A DNA stretch of 64,000 nucleotides from Albula goreensis (lineage: Eukaryota > Chordata > Actinopteri > Albuliformes > Albulidae): contig CM040741.1 in NCBI GenBank assembly GCA_022829145.1, forward strand, positions 40,842,534-40,906,533, read 5' to 3'. A program made the position numbers and the translations under genes. The notes beneath the pieces are model-generated. The model saw only the letters and a program-made list of their open reading frames with translations. It was not told the origin of the DNA and searched no databases. Shown here in pieces: positions 1-12,532 of the stretch. How positions within the stretch are numbered: the stretch's first letter is position 1; the number at the start of each line of letters is the position of its first letter.

Positions 1-2220
1 GCCTTCAGGCTGCCTTCTGCCTTTTACCACCACTTGGTTTCCACTGGTGTCAAACTGTTTTATAGTTTAATGCCATAATTTTTTTATGCGATCATCCTCC
101 TCTCTGGTGTCTAGCTGTGATGGCCTCATGTTTATTCCAGTTGGGGGGATTTGTTTTTATCCTGTTGCCAAATCTTCAAAAAAATGTTTTTCTTGATTGA
201 ATGTTTCATCTGTCGCTTTGTGGCCTATGTTCCAGAAAGTAATAATGGGCATACACGCTCCCCCTCAAGAAATCATGTTTTTTGGAGTTTAATTGTGTAT
301 TGTGTCTTTTCCTGAACAATTATTTTGTTTTCTTTGGAGTTTATTTCACAGTTTGCAGTTTATATTCTTGTGAAACAAGCTCCATACACAACCGTAAAAA
401 AGCTTGCACTACGATAATAAAAATTTGTCATTGCAAATAAAAAAAAACAGTTCCTTGGATTTCTTGTTTTTTAAGTCATAATCCAGCCTTTCATTTTGTC
501 TGTTCCTTTTGATCACTACCCATCAACAATGTGGCTGCCAGTGAATGAATCATTTCACTGTCCATGTCTCTGAAAGAGCTTGAGTCTCATTCAGAACCTT
601 CATTCACTGTCAGAGACACCTCCGGGGCCATTCAGACTTAATGCCGCAGTTTGTCCTTTATTTTGAGTGATAAATTTAAACACAATTACATTTTTTTCAG
701 TGGGCGCACATCATTGCAGCTTCAGCAAACATGGAGGTCAATGAAAAAATGAAAGGCAGTGAAGCCTTGAGCATATGAACCCAATGCATCCCATTTTCAG
801 TTGAAGCACAATGTAAAATTTGTCATCAAATTGTCATTAAGATTTTGCAATGACTCCAAAACTGTGTAAGATCTCTATTTTGCTATCTTATACATATTTG
901 TGAGCTAAATGGCATTGCATATTGAATGCATAACCTTGAAAATATAGATTTTGTTTATTCTTTTGGGAATGCAATATTTTTCTTAAAACAGTTACATTTT
1001 GATTGTCCAGCATTCTCTGGGTGTTTTTGCTGCATTGCTCTCAGATTTGTCTTTTCTTCAGCATAGCTCATTGGTCAGTATCCTTCTCGGCCTTTTCAAA
1101 ACATTCGTGTTTATGCGGATATGTGGGTGTCCTTGATATCTGCCAAATGATGCCAGACTTCTTCTATTGGGATTCTGAGAAGATATATATATATTTATTA
1201 TTTATAATATATATTTATATCTTCTATATATATATTCCTGATATAAGAAATAGGGGTCATATATATGACTGAGTTATATGAATGTCTGCTGTGAGCATGC
1301 TGCTTCTGGATTCTATTTTTGTAGCATGATTTCATTAATATGAAGAAAAATCTCACGGCCTGAACCATTTGGTGTAATTTCTTTGAATAATGTAAAACTG
1401 TAGTGCTTTTCTATTGCAATTGTCATCAAATATACAGTTGTTGTCAAGATGGTACTCTGCCTCTCATCCCATTGGAACAATTATTATTTATTTACTATTT
1501 GTTCATTTGGCATATCTAATCAAGAGTGACTAACAGGCCCATAATGGCAAGGTATATAGGCCCTACCATAAAAGCTACAAGTAAAGCACAAGTTAAAGGG
1601 TCATAGGTCTTGCCTTTGAGTCAGTCCATATCAAATAAATGGCATTTTGACCTCGTTTGATTTTAACAAGAAAATCCATGTTTGTTTGGTCATGGAATAA
1701 ATGGTCAGAATTAGATTTTTGACCTGAAACATTGAATAATCAGGTGACAAAGCTGCCCATTTTTTTTGAATCGCCACCTTACTTGCAGGTATTTATATTT
1801 AAATCACAGATAAATATAGGGCTTAGTATTATTTTAATACTTGTAAGTGGTGTTATCAAACAAAACATTCATGTCTGAAATGAAATGCAAAGTATTTGAT
1901 TTATTTACATTTGATCTTTAGTATGTTACAATGTGTAGATTCATTTTGCTTGTACATTGTAATCACATTGTCTAATATATATTGTAGCAACACACTGCAG
2001 TAGTGTTTATAGTAATATTACCATTTCATCTGGCAGTAAAACGTGATCAATCTCTATCCTTGCCTGCTTGTTTGTGTACTCCCACTGGATGAACCTGCAG
2101 AAATTGTAGGATGTGAAGTAATTCAGTCTTTGACATGTCATTTAGCAAAATGGTAAACTGCAGAGATGTAATGGCATTGGAATAAAATGATTTTCTGTGT
2201 CTTTATACATGAGATACTGC

Positions 2221-2223
<3 letters not shown>

Positions 2224-2284
<61 letters not shown>

Positions 2285-2338
2285 ATGCATGTGTGTGTGT
2301 GTGTGTGTGTGTGCATGCATGCGTGTGTGTCTGTGTGA
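2224..2338. repeat. Compound (TG)n microsatellite
   Basis: A long TG run is interrupted twice by GCATGCAT and ends in GTGTGTCTGTGTGAG. On the other strand it produces spurious His/Thr open frames, which are not genes. Confidence 0.95.
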
Positions 2339-2990
2339 GTTTTAACATATAATAAAATAATAAGCACTGTTTAAACTGTAAGTATATAAATAAAAACCCA
2401 CCATTATGGACTCAAATTGTTGCATAAATCCACTTGAGTGCTGGCATTGAACGCAATGTCACCTTTTCTTGAACAACCCAGTGCAGCAACCTGAGCATAA
2501 TACACTATACACAGATGGACATACGTTATTATGACTCAGCAGATTTTCACAACACAACTTCAATCCTCAAGAGAAGAAAGGGAAGGTTGTTTTACATTTT
2601 CAATTTACAACTGTATAGTACTTGAGTTGCTCATTCTGCAAAAGACGTAATTCATGCATACACTGCACCATATGGTTGATACATTTTCTTTGTCCAGCCA
2701 AAGGTGGGGTGGTAAGTGCTAACTGCTTTACTGCTGTATGTATGGTATAAAATAACTCATTTACTGCAGCTACAATGTTCCTTGCAAATGGCACCAAGGG
2801 TACTGTGGCAACTGAAGTGGTAAATGTGGGGATTCAAAATTTGGACAAGTTAACGAGGAAACGGTGACATCATTAAAGGCCTGTCTGATGTATCCTGGAG
2901 TTTTTAGCTATATATCACATGCTGTAGTTTTAATATGGTGGTGAACATTGACTTGTCATTAAACTCACTAATATGAATATTTTGGTCAGA

Positions 2991-3162
2991 AAAGTCAATT
3001 TTCTGACTTCCTCTTAAAACATTCCACTCAATTTCTCAAGTTCCATGGTATACACTCTTCTATACAATACAGATGAAGCCTTCCTGCTCTCAGAGTTACT
3101 AAAAATACAAGGGGCATTACTTGTCAAACTAATGAGTCAAACTCCAGCATCACTAGTCTCTG
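2991..3162 (+). repeat. Diverged dispersed repeat (partner copy at about 56853-57009)
   Basis: Shares the ordered blocks AAAGTCAATTTTCTGACTTC and GGGCATTACTTGTCAAACTAA...GCATCACTAGTCT with the other copy. The middle is poorly conserved. Confidence 0.5.
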
Positions 3163-6100
3163 CTTTTTTGAATATTTGTTTGTGTGAAATGAAGGAGCAA
3201 GTGTGGATTAAGTGAACTACATAATAATGAGATAATGACGCAGTATTTCATTTTCAAATTAATTTAATCTTTTAGCTAACTAATGAAGTTAGTATATACA
3301 GAGTTCACAGCTCACACACCAGACTGTGCCCTCCATGCGATACTCTGACCAGTGGTGGTTATCCCCACACCACTCGTGCCACAGGAAGCAGTGGTGGTAA
3401 TGGTGGTCATCCCCATACCACTCATGCCAAAGAAAGATTCTCCTTCTGTTTAATCCAGGGTCCTTGGTCTCAAAGGAGGAAAACACTGGCCTCCTCAGGG
3501 AATGTCTATGTCCCTGTATGCCAGGGGTAAGGTCTGTCAGGGCTCGGGGAAGATTCTGAATCAACCCCAGCTACAAGACAGAGCAGCTCCCCAAGGAAGT
3601 TGGTGGGGCAGGCTTCCAGGTTCTCCCAGCTCAATGGTCTATTCTCCCAGGGTGGCTTGGACAAGGGGTTGCCAGCCCCCCCTGGACCTTTGCTTTGTGG
3701 GTTTTTCCATGGAACTTTTGGCCTTTAGTGATGGAAAAAAGCCATAAATACAACAAAAACTATACCTAGAAAACAAAGGAAAAATGGTTGGTCCATTCAA
3801 CCACCAAGGGAGATATGTCCACATTCTCTGTACGAGCATATTGTAGTGGGAGGCATGGCCACTGAACTAGTTGGTAAGTGGAAGGAAAAGGAACAGGATA
3901 AAGGGAAAGCAACCAATGGTATTTTATACCATATCTACGTAATCTATTAATCTAATGTATGACATAATGAAAAATGTATTCAGGTTAGCCATGACTACAT
4001 CAACTGGTTGATATGTAAAGCACCTCCTGATCGCACTGCCCAATCAAAATGGTGACACTGACGACCAATATGTTATTGGAAATAACTTTATAAGATTATA
4101 CCAAAGATCCATTGAATTTTTCAGGTATATTCCTACCAATATTATCCATGACTAGACAGATCATTTTTTTGGTCTTCAGCTGCTGAGATTAAGGTCCTAT
4201 AGGACTGAATAGCATAGTGTGTCATAGTGCTATAAGGATGGAACCATTTTTAAAAAGTGATTTTGAACTGAAACTCTTGTTAGATTGTTAATGTTGGTAC
4301 CACCAGGGAGTTTATGACATTTTGATTCTTGTCATGCCCTAACAAGACTCCCAAAGCCATTGACAAAACCATGATATACCAAGTTCCATTCCATATTTCT
4401 TTGATAAAAGTATACAAATACAGCCACATCCAAGATAAGCAGATTTTAGGAAGTAAGCAGAGACTGCAGCAAACTGTTGGGCAGAAGATCCAGGTCTGTC
4501 ATCTAGCCTCAAAGCAAACAACGTTTCAGCACACATAAGCACGTATCTGTGTACTGAAATACAACTTGGCATTCACAATAATTCAATTAATGTTGGAGGT
4601 ATTGGAGATGATTCTGATGAGAGCGTCCTCAGGAAGATCTGCAGCATTCCATCGGAGGACTGAACCGCAGGTTATAAATAGGGCTTGTAGAAATTCCTGA
4701 CTTTTTTTGGAACCAGTAGTTCACCCTGCCACAATTATGTGGCTGCTATAGTCTCTTCTCAACTCTCTTGTAAAACAATCATCCCATTGAGATACAGCAA
4801 TCATCTTAATTAATTATTAATCACCACAAATGAATCTTCTAAGAATGAAGACTGACATCAAAGTAAATGTGTGCTGACACCTTATCAGTGGTCTACTCAG
4901 TTGGAGTGACAGACAGACAGAGTGATTAAAACAAATTAAAATGTAAAGAAATTAATATTTGATACTTGCTTGAGGTCAAAACTTATCACTTCTGTGAAAT
5001 TTGTGAGCCGAAAAATAGGTGACAGTACCATTGTCTAATTTATTTCAGCTGATCAGGGTCAGTACAGGGTGAGTTTTTCAGAAACTTACCTTTTAATTTA
5101 GTTTAAAATATATATTAAATTATACCCTAAAATTTGATCAGTCTTTAGATCCATATGAAGACATGCACATTTAATGTATTCTGAATCAAAGAGGATTAAA
5201 GGTGAATTTTGTAATGTATGGTAAAGATTTTAAAACATTATGGAGGAACACAGTTAAACAAATGTTTATACATTTTCTTGGTTCTGGTTGTCAAAATTCA
5301 TTACCATGGTTACAGATTTGATTCACCATTGCCTTCGATTGCCAATTCGGTGCCACTGGCCAAATATTTCTACAGTTAAGACCCATTACAAGAGAACCAG
5401 ACTTGTATTCATTTTGCATATCGGAAAACTTTATAGTTTTAAAAATTGGTAGTCTGTCAAAATTCAGCGTGCCATTTTGTCATTCAGATATATTGACACT
5501 GATGAATGCCTCTGTCAAACTATGAAAAATGTTTTGATAGTTCCCAAGGTTGTCATTTCCCTTTCTTAACAGAGGATGCTCTCAAATTTGTGCAAAACTT
5601 CAAAATATCCTCGAGATTTTAAACGCCTGTATATTGTTGTTGTGAAGGAGTGGCCCTTCCCTGAGGATTACCTTTGTTAATGAGATAATCTGTTAATTGT
5701 AACCAGTTAGTTGGCAACACCTGTGTGATTGGAACCAGGTGCACTTGAGCTGGCCTAACACATAAAAGTAGCAATGTGTAAGGAGAGGGAAGGATGGAAG
5801 GGGTGTTGCTATTTTGTGCTTGTGGTTTTAAAGTAATTTATTGTTTTAACAAAGTTGTTTTTAAGCCTTTTGTACAGTTGTATCTTGGATATTTTTGCTT
5901 TGGTATGCAGTGAATGATTTTATTGAACTAATATTTTTTTGTAGTTGGCCCATCTATGTTTCACTTTGTTGACCCTTTTCTTTACCCATGTCTACTGTCT
6001 ATTAGACAAAAGCACAAACTGACTGAACCAACACCTACAAGGACTTCCACTGGCCCAACAAGTTATTACTGTCTAGAATAGGTGTCAGGGGGAAGCCAAT

Positions 6101-7986
6101 CAGCTCAGATGATGACATTAATGAGAGTGAGATTTCCATTTGCTCAGCTTGGGCCTAATCTATGCCTTTATTGTGCACACAGACAAACTTTGTGCTTTAG
6201 AATATTGAACATACTAAATATATACAAGTAATATTTGTCTTCTATATTTCAGGAATTAAAGTTTTTTTTTTTTTTTTTTTTAAATTTGGTTGAGCTGTAA
6301 TTTTTAAAGTAATAACTTTAATATTTGAAGAAGCTGGAAATGTAATAACATTTATTCATATTAATATTGTATGCAATTTTATTTAATATTTGTATGATTT
6401 ATTGAATATATTTTATTTTTGGATTTTAGCTACACATTTCTTTATTCTTTTCATCATGTCATTATTTATATGGATTTAAATGTTATGAGTGCTTATGCTC
6501 CATATGAATAGCAATATAGGATGCTGAAATTATGTGATAGACGTGCACTGAATGGGTAATGCATTGCAAATAACCCATAATGCTTTGCTTATCCATATGC
6601 ACTGAGAACAAAATTTAAATTGATCATGTTCACTTTCATGAGGGAAAGCCTACAAGGCAGCACCCCTCCAGCTTATTTCCTCCCCAAAACCCTTCCTACT
6701 ACCCTCCCCCCTCAGCCACCCACTCACATAAAAGGCTGTCCCCCAACCTTCCCCTACCACCGCACCTGCTCACAGCTGCCCCCCTGCCCACAGACCAGTT
6801 GTCAGTTGGGAATGTTGCCTTGACTCATGCTGAAAAACCACCTCCGTTCACAAGCCTGTAAAAAGTGTGGCTTCTTGGAGTTGACATTGTACTGTTCAGC
6901 ATAACAGACCATGTGTGGCTAAGCACTTCTATATCAGGCAGAGAGAGAGGAATAAGTGATAGATATCCTGGAGATATCTATAATTATCAGAAACTTACTG
7001 GGTAATTTAAACTTCAACAGTAATACCAAGAGCTTAAAGAGGAACATTGGCTTTGCTAACACACTGTATAAGTGGACAGCTGTGGCATCACTGGAGTCTA
7101 TTGCAGCAGAATCTTTTCTTTTTTAAATCAAGGAATCATACCATTTCTCCCCACTTTTAGCTATAGCTACAATTATAACGACACCTATTTCCAAGTCTTC
7201 TATTTTCTACTTATGCTCAGAGGTTTAAAACTGTGGAGGTTCCAGGCTGTCTAGCTGTTTCCTCTCATTGTGCCTCCGATATTTGTCAGGGTAGCTTCTG
7301 TATATCTTTGTAACTGGATGAAAGAAACGTTAATTTCCTTCCCGCCGATCAATACGGCCCTCATCTCCTTCTAATGTCGAGCATGTGTCTTTCTCTTGGT
7401 GTTCATCTAGTTGTGCTATGACTCTTTTCCTCCATCGTGCTCTTCCTTCTTCTTGAGTGAAACAGATGCTGAAACATTAGGTTGTTAAATGTTATTTTTC
7501 ATGTCAGGTCATGTCATCTTGACTTTTGGAACCAGACCCTAAAGGCAAAGCAAGCTACATTCTCGGACATACTGGTTCTTGACTCATAGCTTAGTGATTC
7601 TCACAACAGAAGTTAGCATCACTCGTCTGTCACATATGATACTCCACCAGCTCTAACCTGTTAATCCCCAACGTAACTTCAGAGTCCATGCAATAAACTA
7701 AGAAAGAATCACAAAAACTCATGACAGCTACTGGGAGGACAAAAACAAGGCAAAAGGATGTTGTGTCCCTGGGCTTGTTTGTTCTATCAGAAGAGGTTAA
7801 AAGCTGCACTCTCAAGTGATAACTATCCTAATCCTGTGTCATTCCCTCACTCAGCCCATTTATTCACCCAAGGAGAAAAAAGATCAACTTAACTTTCAAC
7901 CTGCAAACACAATTTGGTCAGAGACAATCCAATAGGGGAAAATGACTGATATAATAAACCATGCAGTTTCAACATCACTTCAACAA

Positions 7987-7990
<4 letters not shown>

Positions 7991-8033
<43 letters not shown>
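7991..8033. repeat. (CT)n microsatellite
   Basis: An uninterrupted CT run directly abuts the 3' end of the LINE fragment that follows. Read on the minus strand it is a GA run after the LINE tail. Confidence 0.95.
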
Positions 8034-8037
<4 letters not shown>

Positions 8038-9105
8038 AAATTTTCAGTTTCAGTTTAATAACACTTTATTGGCATGACTGCATACAAACAATATTGCCAA
8101 AGCCAAAACAATTAACAATGAAACAGTTTCAACAGAGACACATTAGAAACACACTTAATACAGCTGGGTAAAAATGAATAAAAAAAATTAAAACAGAAAA
8201 AATCAAAAGGAAATGGATAGCTTTGTAAAAAACATTAATACTGACAAGTAGTAAGAAAGATACTTCTAGCAATACAAATGGAATAAATGGCCTCACTGGT
8301 TGTGCCTCATTTGATGACAGGAGGCCACATATTTGGCAGCTAACTCCACACGTTCAGCTCTGTCACTCAGTATGTAAGGGAGTTTTTTTCCCTGAATTTT
8401 GAGTTCAGGAAAAATGGTTCCAGTTTTGAGTAAAACAAATCTCTGATGTCTTGGTATCTGGGCCATTCTGTAAGGAAGGGCAGCTCTGTCTCCACTGCCC
8501 TCCCTGATTGCAGTGGGAGCACAGCCTGTCATCTCTGTGCAGCCATGTCTGCCTGTGACGGCTAGTCTCTATGGCCAGGCTGTGCTCACTCAGTCTGTAC
8601 ATTGTCAATATTTTTCTCAATTTGGCCCTAAAAAGACAGTACACCATGGTCAAATATTTTGCCACATAGCATTCAAGCTTTTGTTGAGTCTGTGTAGTTT
8701 TGTTAGTTTTGTGATGTATTTTTCTTTTTCTTTGGTTTAGTCTAATTCTTTGAATAAATGTGTGGCTGTCCTGAGGCTGATTGGGATTAGTGGTGTTAGT
8801 ATCTGTTAGGGACGAGCTGGCTGAGGGGACTCCTCTCTCTCTTCAGCTCTTGGCGTTGCTGGGCTTTGTAATGATGTCTTGGGGTCATTAATTTTTTATC
8901 TCCTTCCAGAATTTGATGGCTTGTTTTTGGATGGTTATTCAGACATCCTCATTCTCCCCTGCATGCATTGTTTGGGGTTTTCCTCTGTACCTGGAGGATA
9001 TTTTTTTTTTTACAAAGTTCAGCATGCAGGGTCTCAACTGGATGTTTGTCAAATTTAACATAATCATGTTGTGTAAGTCGACCCAACACCTCACTGCCAT
9101 AGAGT
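8034..9105 (-). mobile_element. 3' fragment of a Tx1-like (Keno-type) LINE
   Basis: On the minus strand the segment carries decayed coding sequence from the C-terminal end of a LINE reverse transcriptase ORF. Recognisable blocks in order are LYGSEVLGRL, DKHPVETLHAE, VQRKTPNNACR (about 9100-8950), then MYRLSEHSLAIETSRHRQTW and DRLCSHCNQG (about 8610-8490), and finally ELAAKYVASCHQMR (about 8330-8290). The 3' tail reads GCCAATAAAG followed by a short TTCAG-type repeat near 8041-8070. These blocks match, from memory, the common fish Tx1-group LINEs. The reading frame shifts between blocks, so the copy is dead and 5'-truncated. Its upstream end meets a degenerate CT/GA stretch at 9109-9171. The exact clade is less certain than the LINE assignment. 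Confidence 0.8.
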
Positions 9106-9108
9106 TTT

Positions 9109-9171
9109 TCTCTCTCTCTCTCCCTCCCTCTCTCTCGCTCTCTCACTCTTGCTCTCTCTCTCTCTCTCCCT
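9109..9171. repeat. Degenerate CT-rich low-complexity run
   Basis: An imperfect TC/CCCT repeat lies at the 5'-truncated end of the minus-strand LINE. Its minus-strand translation is an Arg/Glu repeat and is not a gene. Confidence 0.9.
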
Positions 9172-9652
9172 AGGGAAGTGATGAGCAGCTGGTAGGAACT
9201 TGGCTGACTTTTGGTGATGAAGGAGTGAGGGCGGGGATAGTCTGTGGCAGTCTGTAGAAGATAATTCCTAGCAGAGACACAGGCAGTGGAGTGCAGTAGA
9301 GTGTGCAGTGTGTGACCAGTCAGATTTTCCTCATTTATTCTGACTACAGGCAAGGCTTTCATCGCTGTGATTCCTAGGGAGAGATGGGAATTTACAATGA
9401 ACAAGGGTAATTACTGCAGTCTGTCATCTGTCTGAACTGCTTCATTTTATGCACTTCCAACAATATTTCTGCTCTGTTGAAAATACTTAATCTCATCTAA
9501 TTAACTAATATATTATATTAAAATATTAAATTTTTGTACCATGTTTGTGACATGATGAGATGGTTGATATACTAGACATACAGTCCAGTTTAAGACAATT
9601 TACATATTGTTTCAGTGCAGTTTGAAATCATTCTTTTTTTCCTACTATTTGT
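9172..9652. other. Unremarkable non-coding stretch
   Basis: Sequence between the LINE remnant and the 88-bp tandem repeat. I see no exon, RNA gene or repeat in it. Confidence 0.5.
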
Positions 9653-9861
9653 GTGTGTAAGATGTTGTGTATCTTGTTTGACTTTAGTTGTATAATTCAT
9701 GCTATTCTGTTATTGGCTCGTGGTGTTTCTGTCTTATTTCCTGTGTAAGATTTTTTGTATCTTGTTTGGCTTCAGTTGTATAATTCATGCTGTTGTGTTA
9801 TTGACTCATGGTGTTTCTGTCTTATTTCCTGTGTCAGATTTTTTGTATCTTGTTTGACTTC
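9653..9861. repeat. 88-bp tandem repeat, about 2.4 copies
   Basis: The word TATCTTGTTTG recurs at 9670, 9758 and 9846, exactly 88 bases apart. The intervening sequence (TTGTATAATTCATGCT, TGGTGTTTCTGTCTTATTTC) is nearly identical between the two full copies. The third copy is partial and stops about 37 bases before the splice acceptor of the next exon (9898). It therefore overlaps or adjoins the branch-point and pyrimidine-tract region. Confidence 0.9.
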
Positions 9862-9898
9862 TCATGTCATGCTGTGTGTGACTTCCTGCTTATCACAG

Positions 9899-10068
9899 GG
9901 AGGCTGTGGCCGAGCCAGACACCCATGTCTTGCTCCCTAAGGAGAAACTGGGGCTCTCTGGTACGATGGGTGAGCATGGACACCTCCCTGCCCGCAGCTC
10001 GAGTACCCACAGTGCGGGCACCAGAAAAGTGTCACCCAAAGACAAGCCTTTGGATACAGTATACGTAG
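9899..10068 (+). CDS. Kelch gene exon: BACK end, linker, first kelch strand
   Basis: The acceptor is ...CTTATCACAG and the donor is GTAG|GTCAGT. The first base completes a codon from an upstream exon (phase 2 entry) and the exon leaves in phase 1. It encodes [17 protein letters not shown], matching the KLHL20 end of BACK (EAKNYLLLPQER), and ends in KPLDTVYV, the counterpart of KPIRCGEVLFA just before VGGW. The linker between these two blocks is about 18 residues longer than I recall for KLHL20 and is rich in Ser, Thr, His and Lys. A second good donor (G|GTGAGC, after 9969) sits inside the exon in the same phase. Confidence 0.75.
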
Positions 10069-12470
10069 GTCAGTCATCCATTTGGACATTTCAGTGAAAC
10101 CTGAAATATATTCTAGCACTGTTACTTTCAGATCACACTTTTTGAGGTATACACCCAAAATAGGGGTTATTTCTATGATAAAATCTGAATCTCCATCTGG
10201 TCCCTGATATATCTGTCACATACATGCATGTGAACAGAGTGCATCAAAAGCAAATTATCTCAGAACACTCAGCTGCTCTAGTTTGCAGTAAGACCTGGAG
10301 GAGACCCTATTTTGGAATTGAAGTTACGCACTTGTCTCCACGGTGTTGGAGAAGTTGACAGACAGACTGTTCTATATCACATGGGAGGGGAACAGCTGGG
10401 AAAACAGCATATTGCATCTGTGAACTGTTCAAAATGCAGAAAAATATCAACACCCTCATAAATTCACACCAACACAGCAGACATAAAAGGCTTGTATTTC
10501 TGGCATAGAATTATTATAGTCTTTGTCATTGAATAAAGCAAATATTTTTGCAAGCTCTTTTCAGAAAATCTTGCCAGTATATACAGTCAGCTATACAATA
10601 CTGAAACAATTTAAAACATAATATTATTTATGTAGAATTTTGTTTTTAGCTCATCATTGTAATCCATTGTTATGATGAGTTTGGCTATGACAATTATATC
10701 AAATGTGACTTTAAACACCAGAATCAAATACAATTGTCATTTTAACGGAAAGTTGGTCCACCCAGTCTGAGTTGGACTCCTGAATATCAATGTGGATATA
10801 AGAAAATGTGTTATTGGATGAGGTAGGTAAACTAGGTTTTTGTCCACCATAAGCAAAACTGTCAATCAATGGGTGATATTCCCTGCATTACATTTTTTCT
10901 GCCTCCTGTCAGTCCAAAAAATGCATGAGCCGCTTCCAGAAGTAAATAATATTATGATGCTAAAAACAGTCCTCATACCATGTGCTAATATTAGAAATGC
11001 AATGCGATACATTTATTGTAGCCATTATTATGGATTACAACTTGTAGCCAAAGCACAAAATGATGTTGGTATTATCCTTCAAGAGATGTTCATTGCTTAA
11101 CTGTTGCAAGGTGCCCTGCTTGCTTTACATTTGACAGCCATGTTCTGACTGCACTCCATACATCTATCTGTCTGTCTGTCTGTCTGTCTGTCAGTGGGAG
11201 GCTGGAGCCTTGATGACCCGATATGTCTAGTGGAGCGGTTCTCCACCGAATACAATGAGTGGATGGTAACAGCTCCCATGATTCGTCACCGAGGCGATGC
11301 GGCGGTGTGCACCCTTGGGGGGCTTATCTACACAGTTGGGGGCCGTGATGAAGTCACCTGCATCAGCAGCGTGGAGAGGTAAGGGCCGATATCCATGGAG
11401 ATTTTCTTTTCTCCCCTCAGCTGTCTTTCATGGGATTGGAAATGGGAGGGGTCACTCCCGTCTTTGAAGGTTGTGACCTTCGGCCTGAACCTCGGTAACT
11501 TCATCCCAGCCTTTATTTTTATAAAAAGCCAAACATATATATGGATTACTTGTAGAGGCCAGTTGCTTGTTTGAATTTTAACTTCAAAAACAGAGCATGA
11601 CGACATTTGTCATTTAGGTCGTGAGGTCTTCATGACTCTTCTTTAGAGTAGTTAAGTTCTTTGCCTCTTTGAGTTCCAGTGTGTTAGGTTGTCTCAATCG
11701 CCTGCTTAACATCCTGCAGATTCTTTCAGTCTTAGAAGCCTAGTCTATCACTTGCAATAGCAGTGGTGCACCCTTTCAGCCCACACACAAGTCAAGTTGT
11801 CATGAGACAAGAGTTTTTTCTACAACTTGCTGACATGACAGATGATCTGACCAGTAGGCTTAGTCAAGGAAAGAGCTGGCCTTTGTCTTATTTTTGGCAG
11901 GTCATGTATTAAAGCCAGTCCATAATACACACCCTTGGCCCCGCATGGTTGCTAATGTCAGATAGCTCATCTAAGAAGCATCTCGCTAGTGCTAGGCAAT
12001 CAAATGTAAATCCCCACCTCGGGACATTAATGGGGTGTAATCAAAGATCACACTCTGTTGCCTTCATCGCAGTCTGTTATGGGTGCACAAATTCCAATAT
12101 CACTTGATGGGATAGCATTCCATTTGCAGTAAAAATGAAACATTATTAAAACAAGATTTTTATTTGGATCGGCTGTCTTTAATGTTTTGTATAATAGTGA
12201 TAAAGTGGTATGATTTATTGAAAAATGTTAAGCAAGAGTGCAGGGCGCTAATGTAATACATAAAATAACACATATCTCAACTCAGAACAAGTGAAAGATT
12301 TGCAGTGTGTCCTACTGGACATTTAAACAAAAGAACAGGGAAGATATTAATAAAGTCTATGACCACTGCAGTTATAACTGATAACAGCTTTTCATTAATG
12401 CTTGAAAGTAATACTCTTCTCTAGAGTAAAAGCAGCCAGACTGGAATGGTATTTCTTGCAGTGCACAGCT

Positions 12471-12532
<62 letters not shown>

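Larger units (their letters stand above)
1..8033. other. Non-coding left flank or intron of the kelch gene
   Basis: No exon could be supported on either strand. I looked for BTB and BACK exons of the kelch gene that resumes at 9899 and did not find them, so this stretch is either intron of that gene or sequence upstream of it. The longer open frames (for example around 3289-3747 and 6620-6823) match no family I recognise and have no convincing splice context. It contains a compound TG repeat (2224-2338), an AT-rich palindromic stretch (about 1183-1263), one copy of a diverged dispersed repeat (about 2991-3162), a T run (6262-6281) and a CT repeat (7991-8033). Confidence 0.6.

Noticed and set aside
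2138-2348. Minus-strand open frames rich in His-Thr
   Set aside because: They are translations of the TG microsatellite.
3289-3850. GC-richer stretch with open frames and a short internal duplication of a Trp-His-Glu-Trp coding word
   Set aside because: No family resemblance and no splice context. Probably old repeat-derived sequence, but not assignable.
5641-6087. Segment resembling a solo LTR (TGTGAAGGAG start, a TAAAAG promoter-like word, GTGTCAGGGG at the end)
   Set aside because: No partner LTR, no target duplication, no internal sequence, and the end is unclear. Not strong enough to list as an element.
1-9898. BTB and BACK exons of the kelch gene
   Set aside because: Searched for typical BTB words (for example AHRxILSACSPYF-like) on the + strand and found none. 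They are presumed to lie outside the window.
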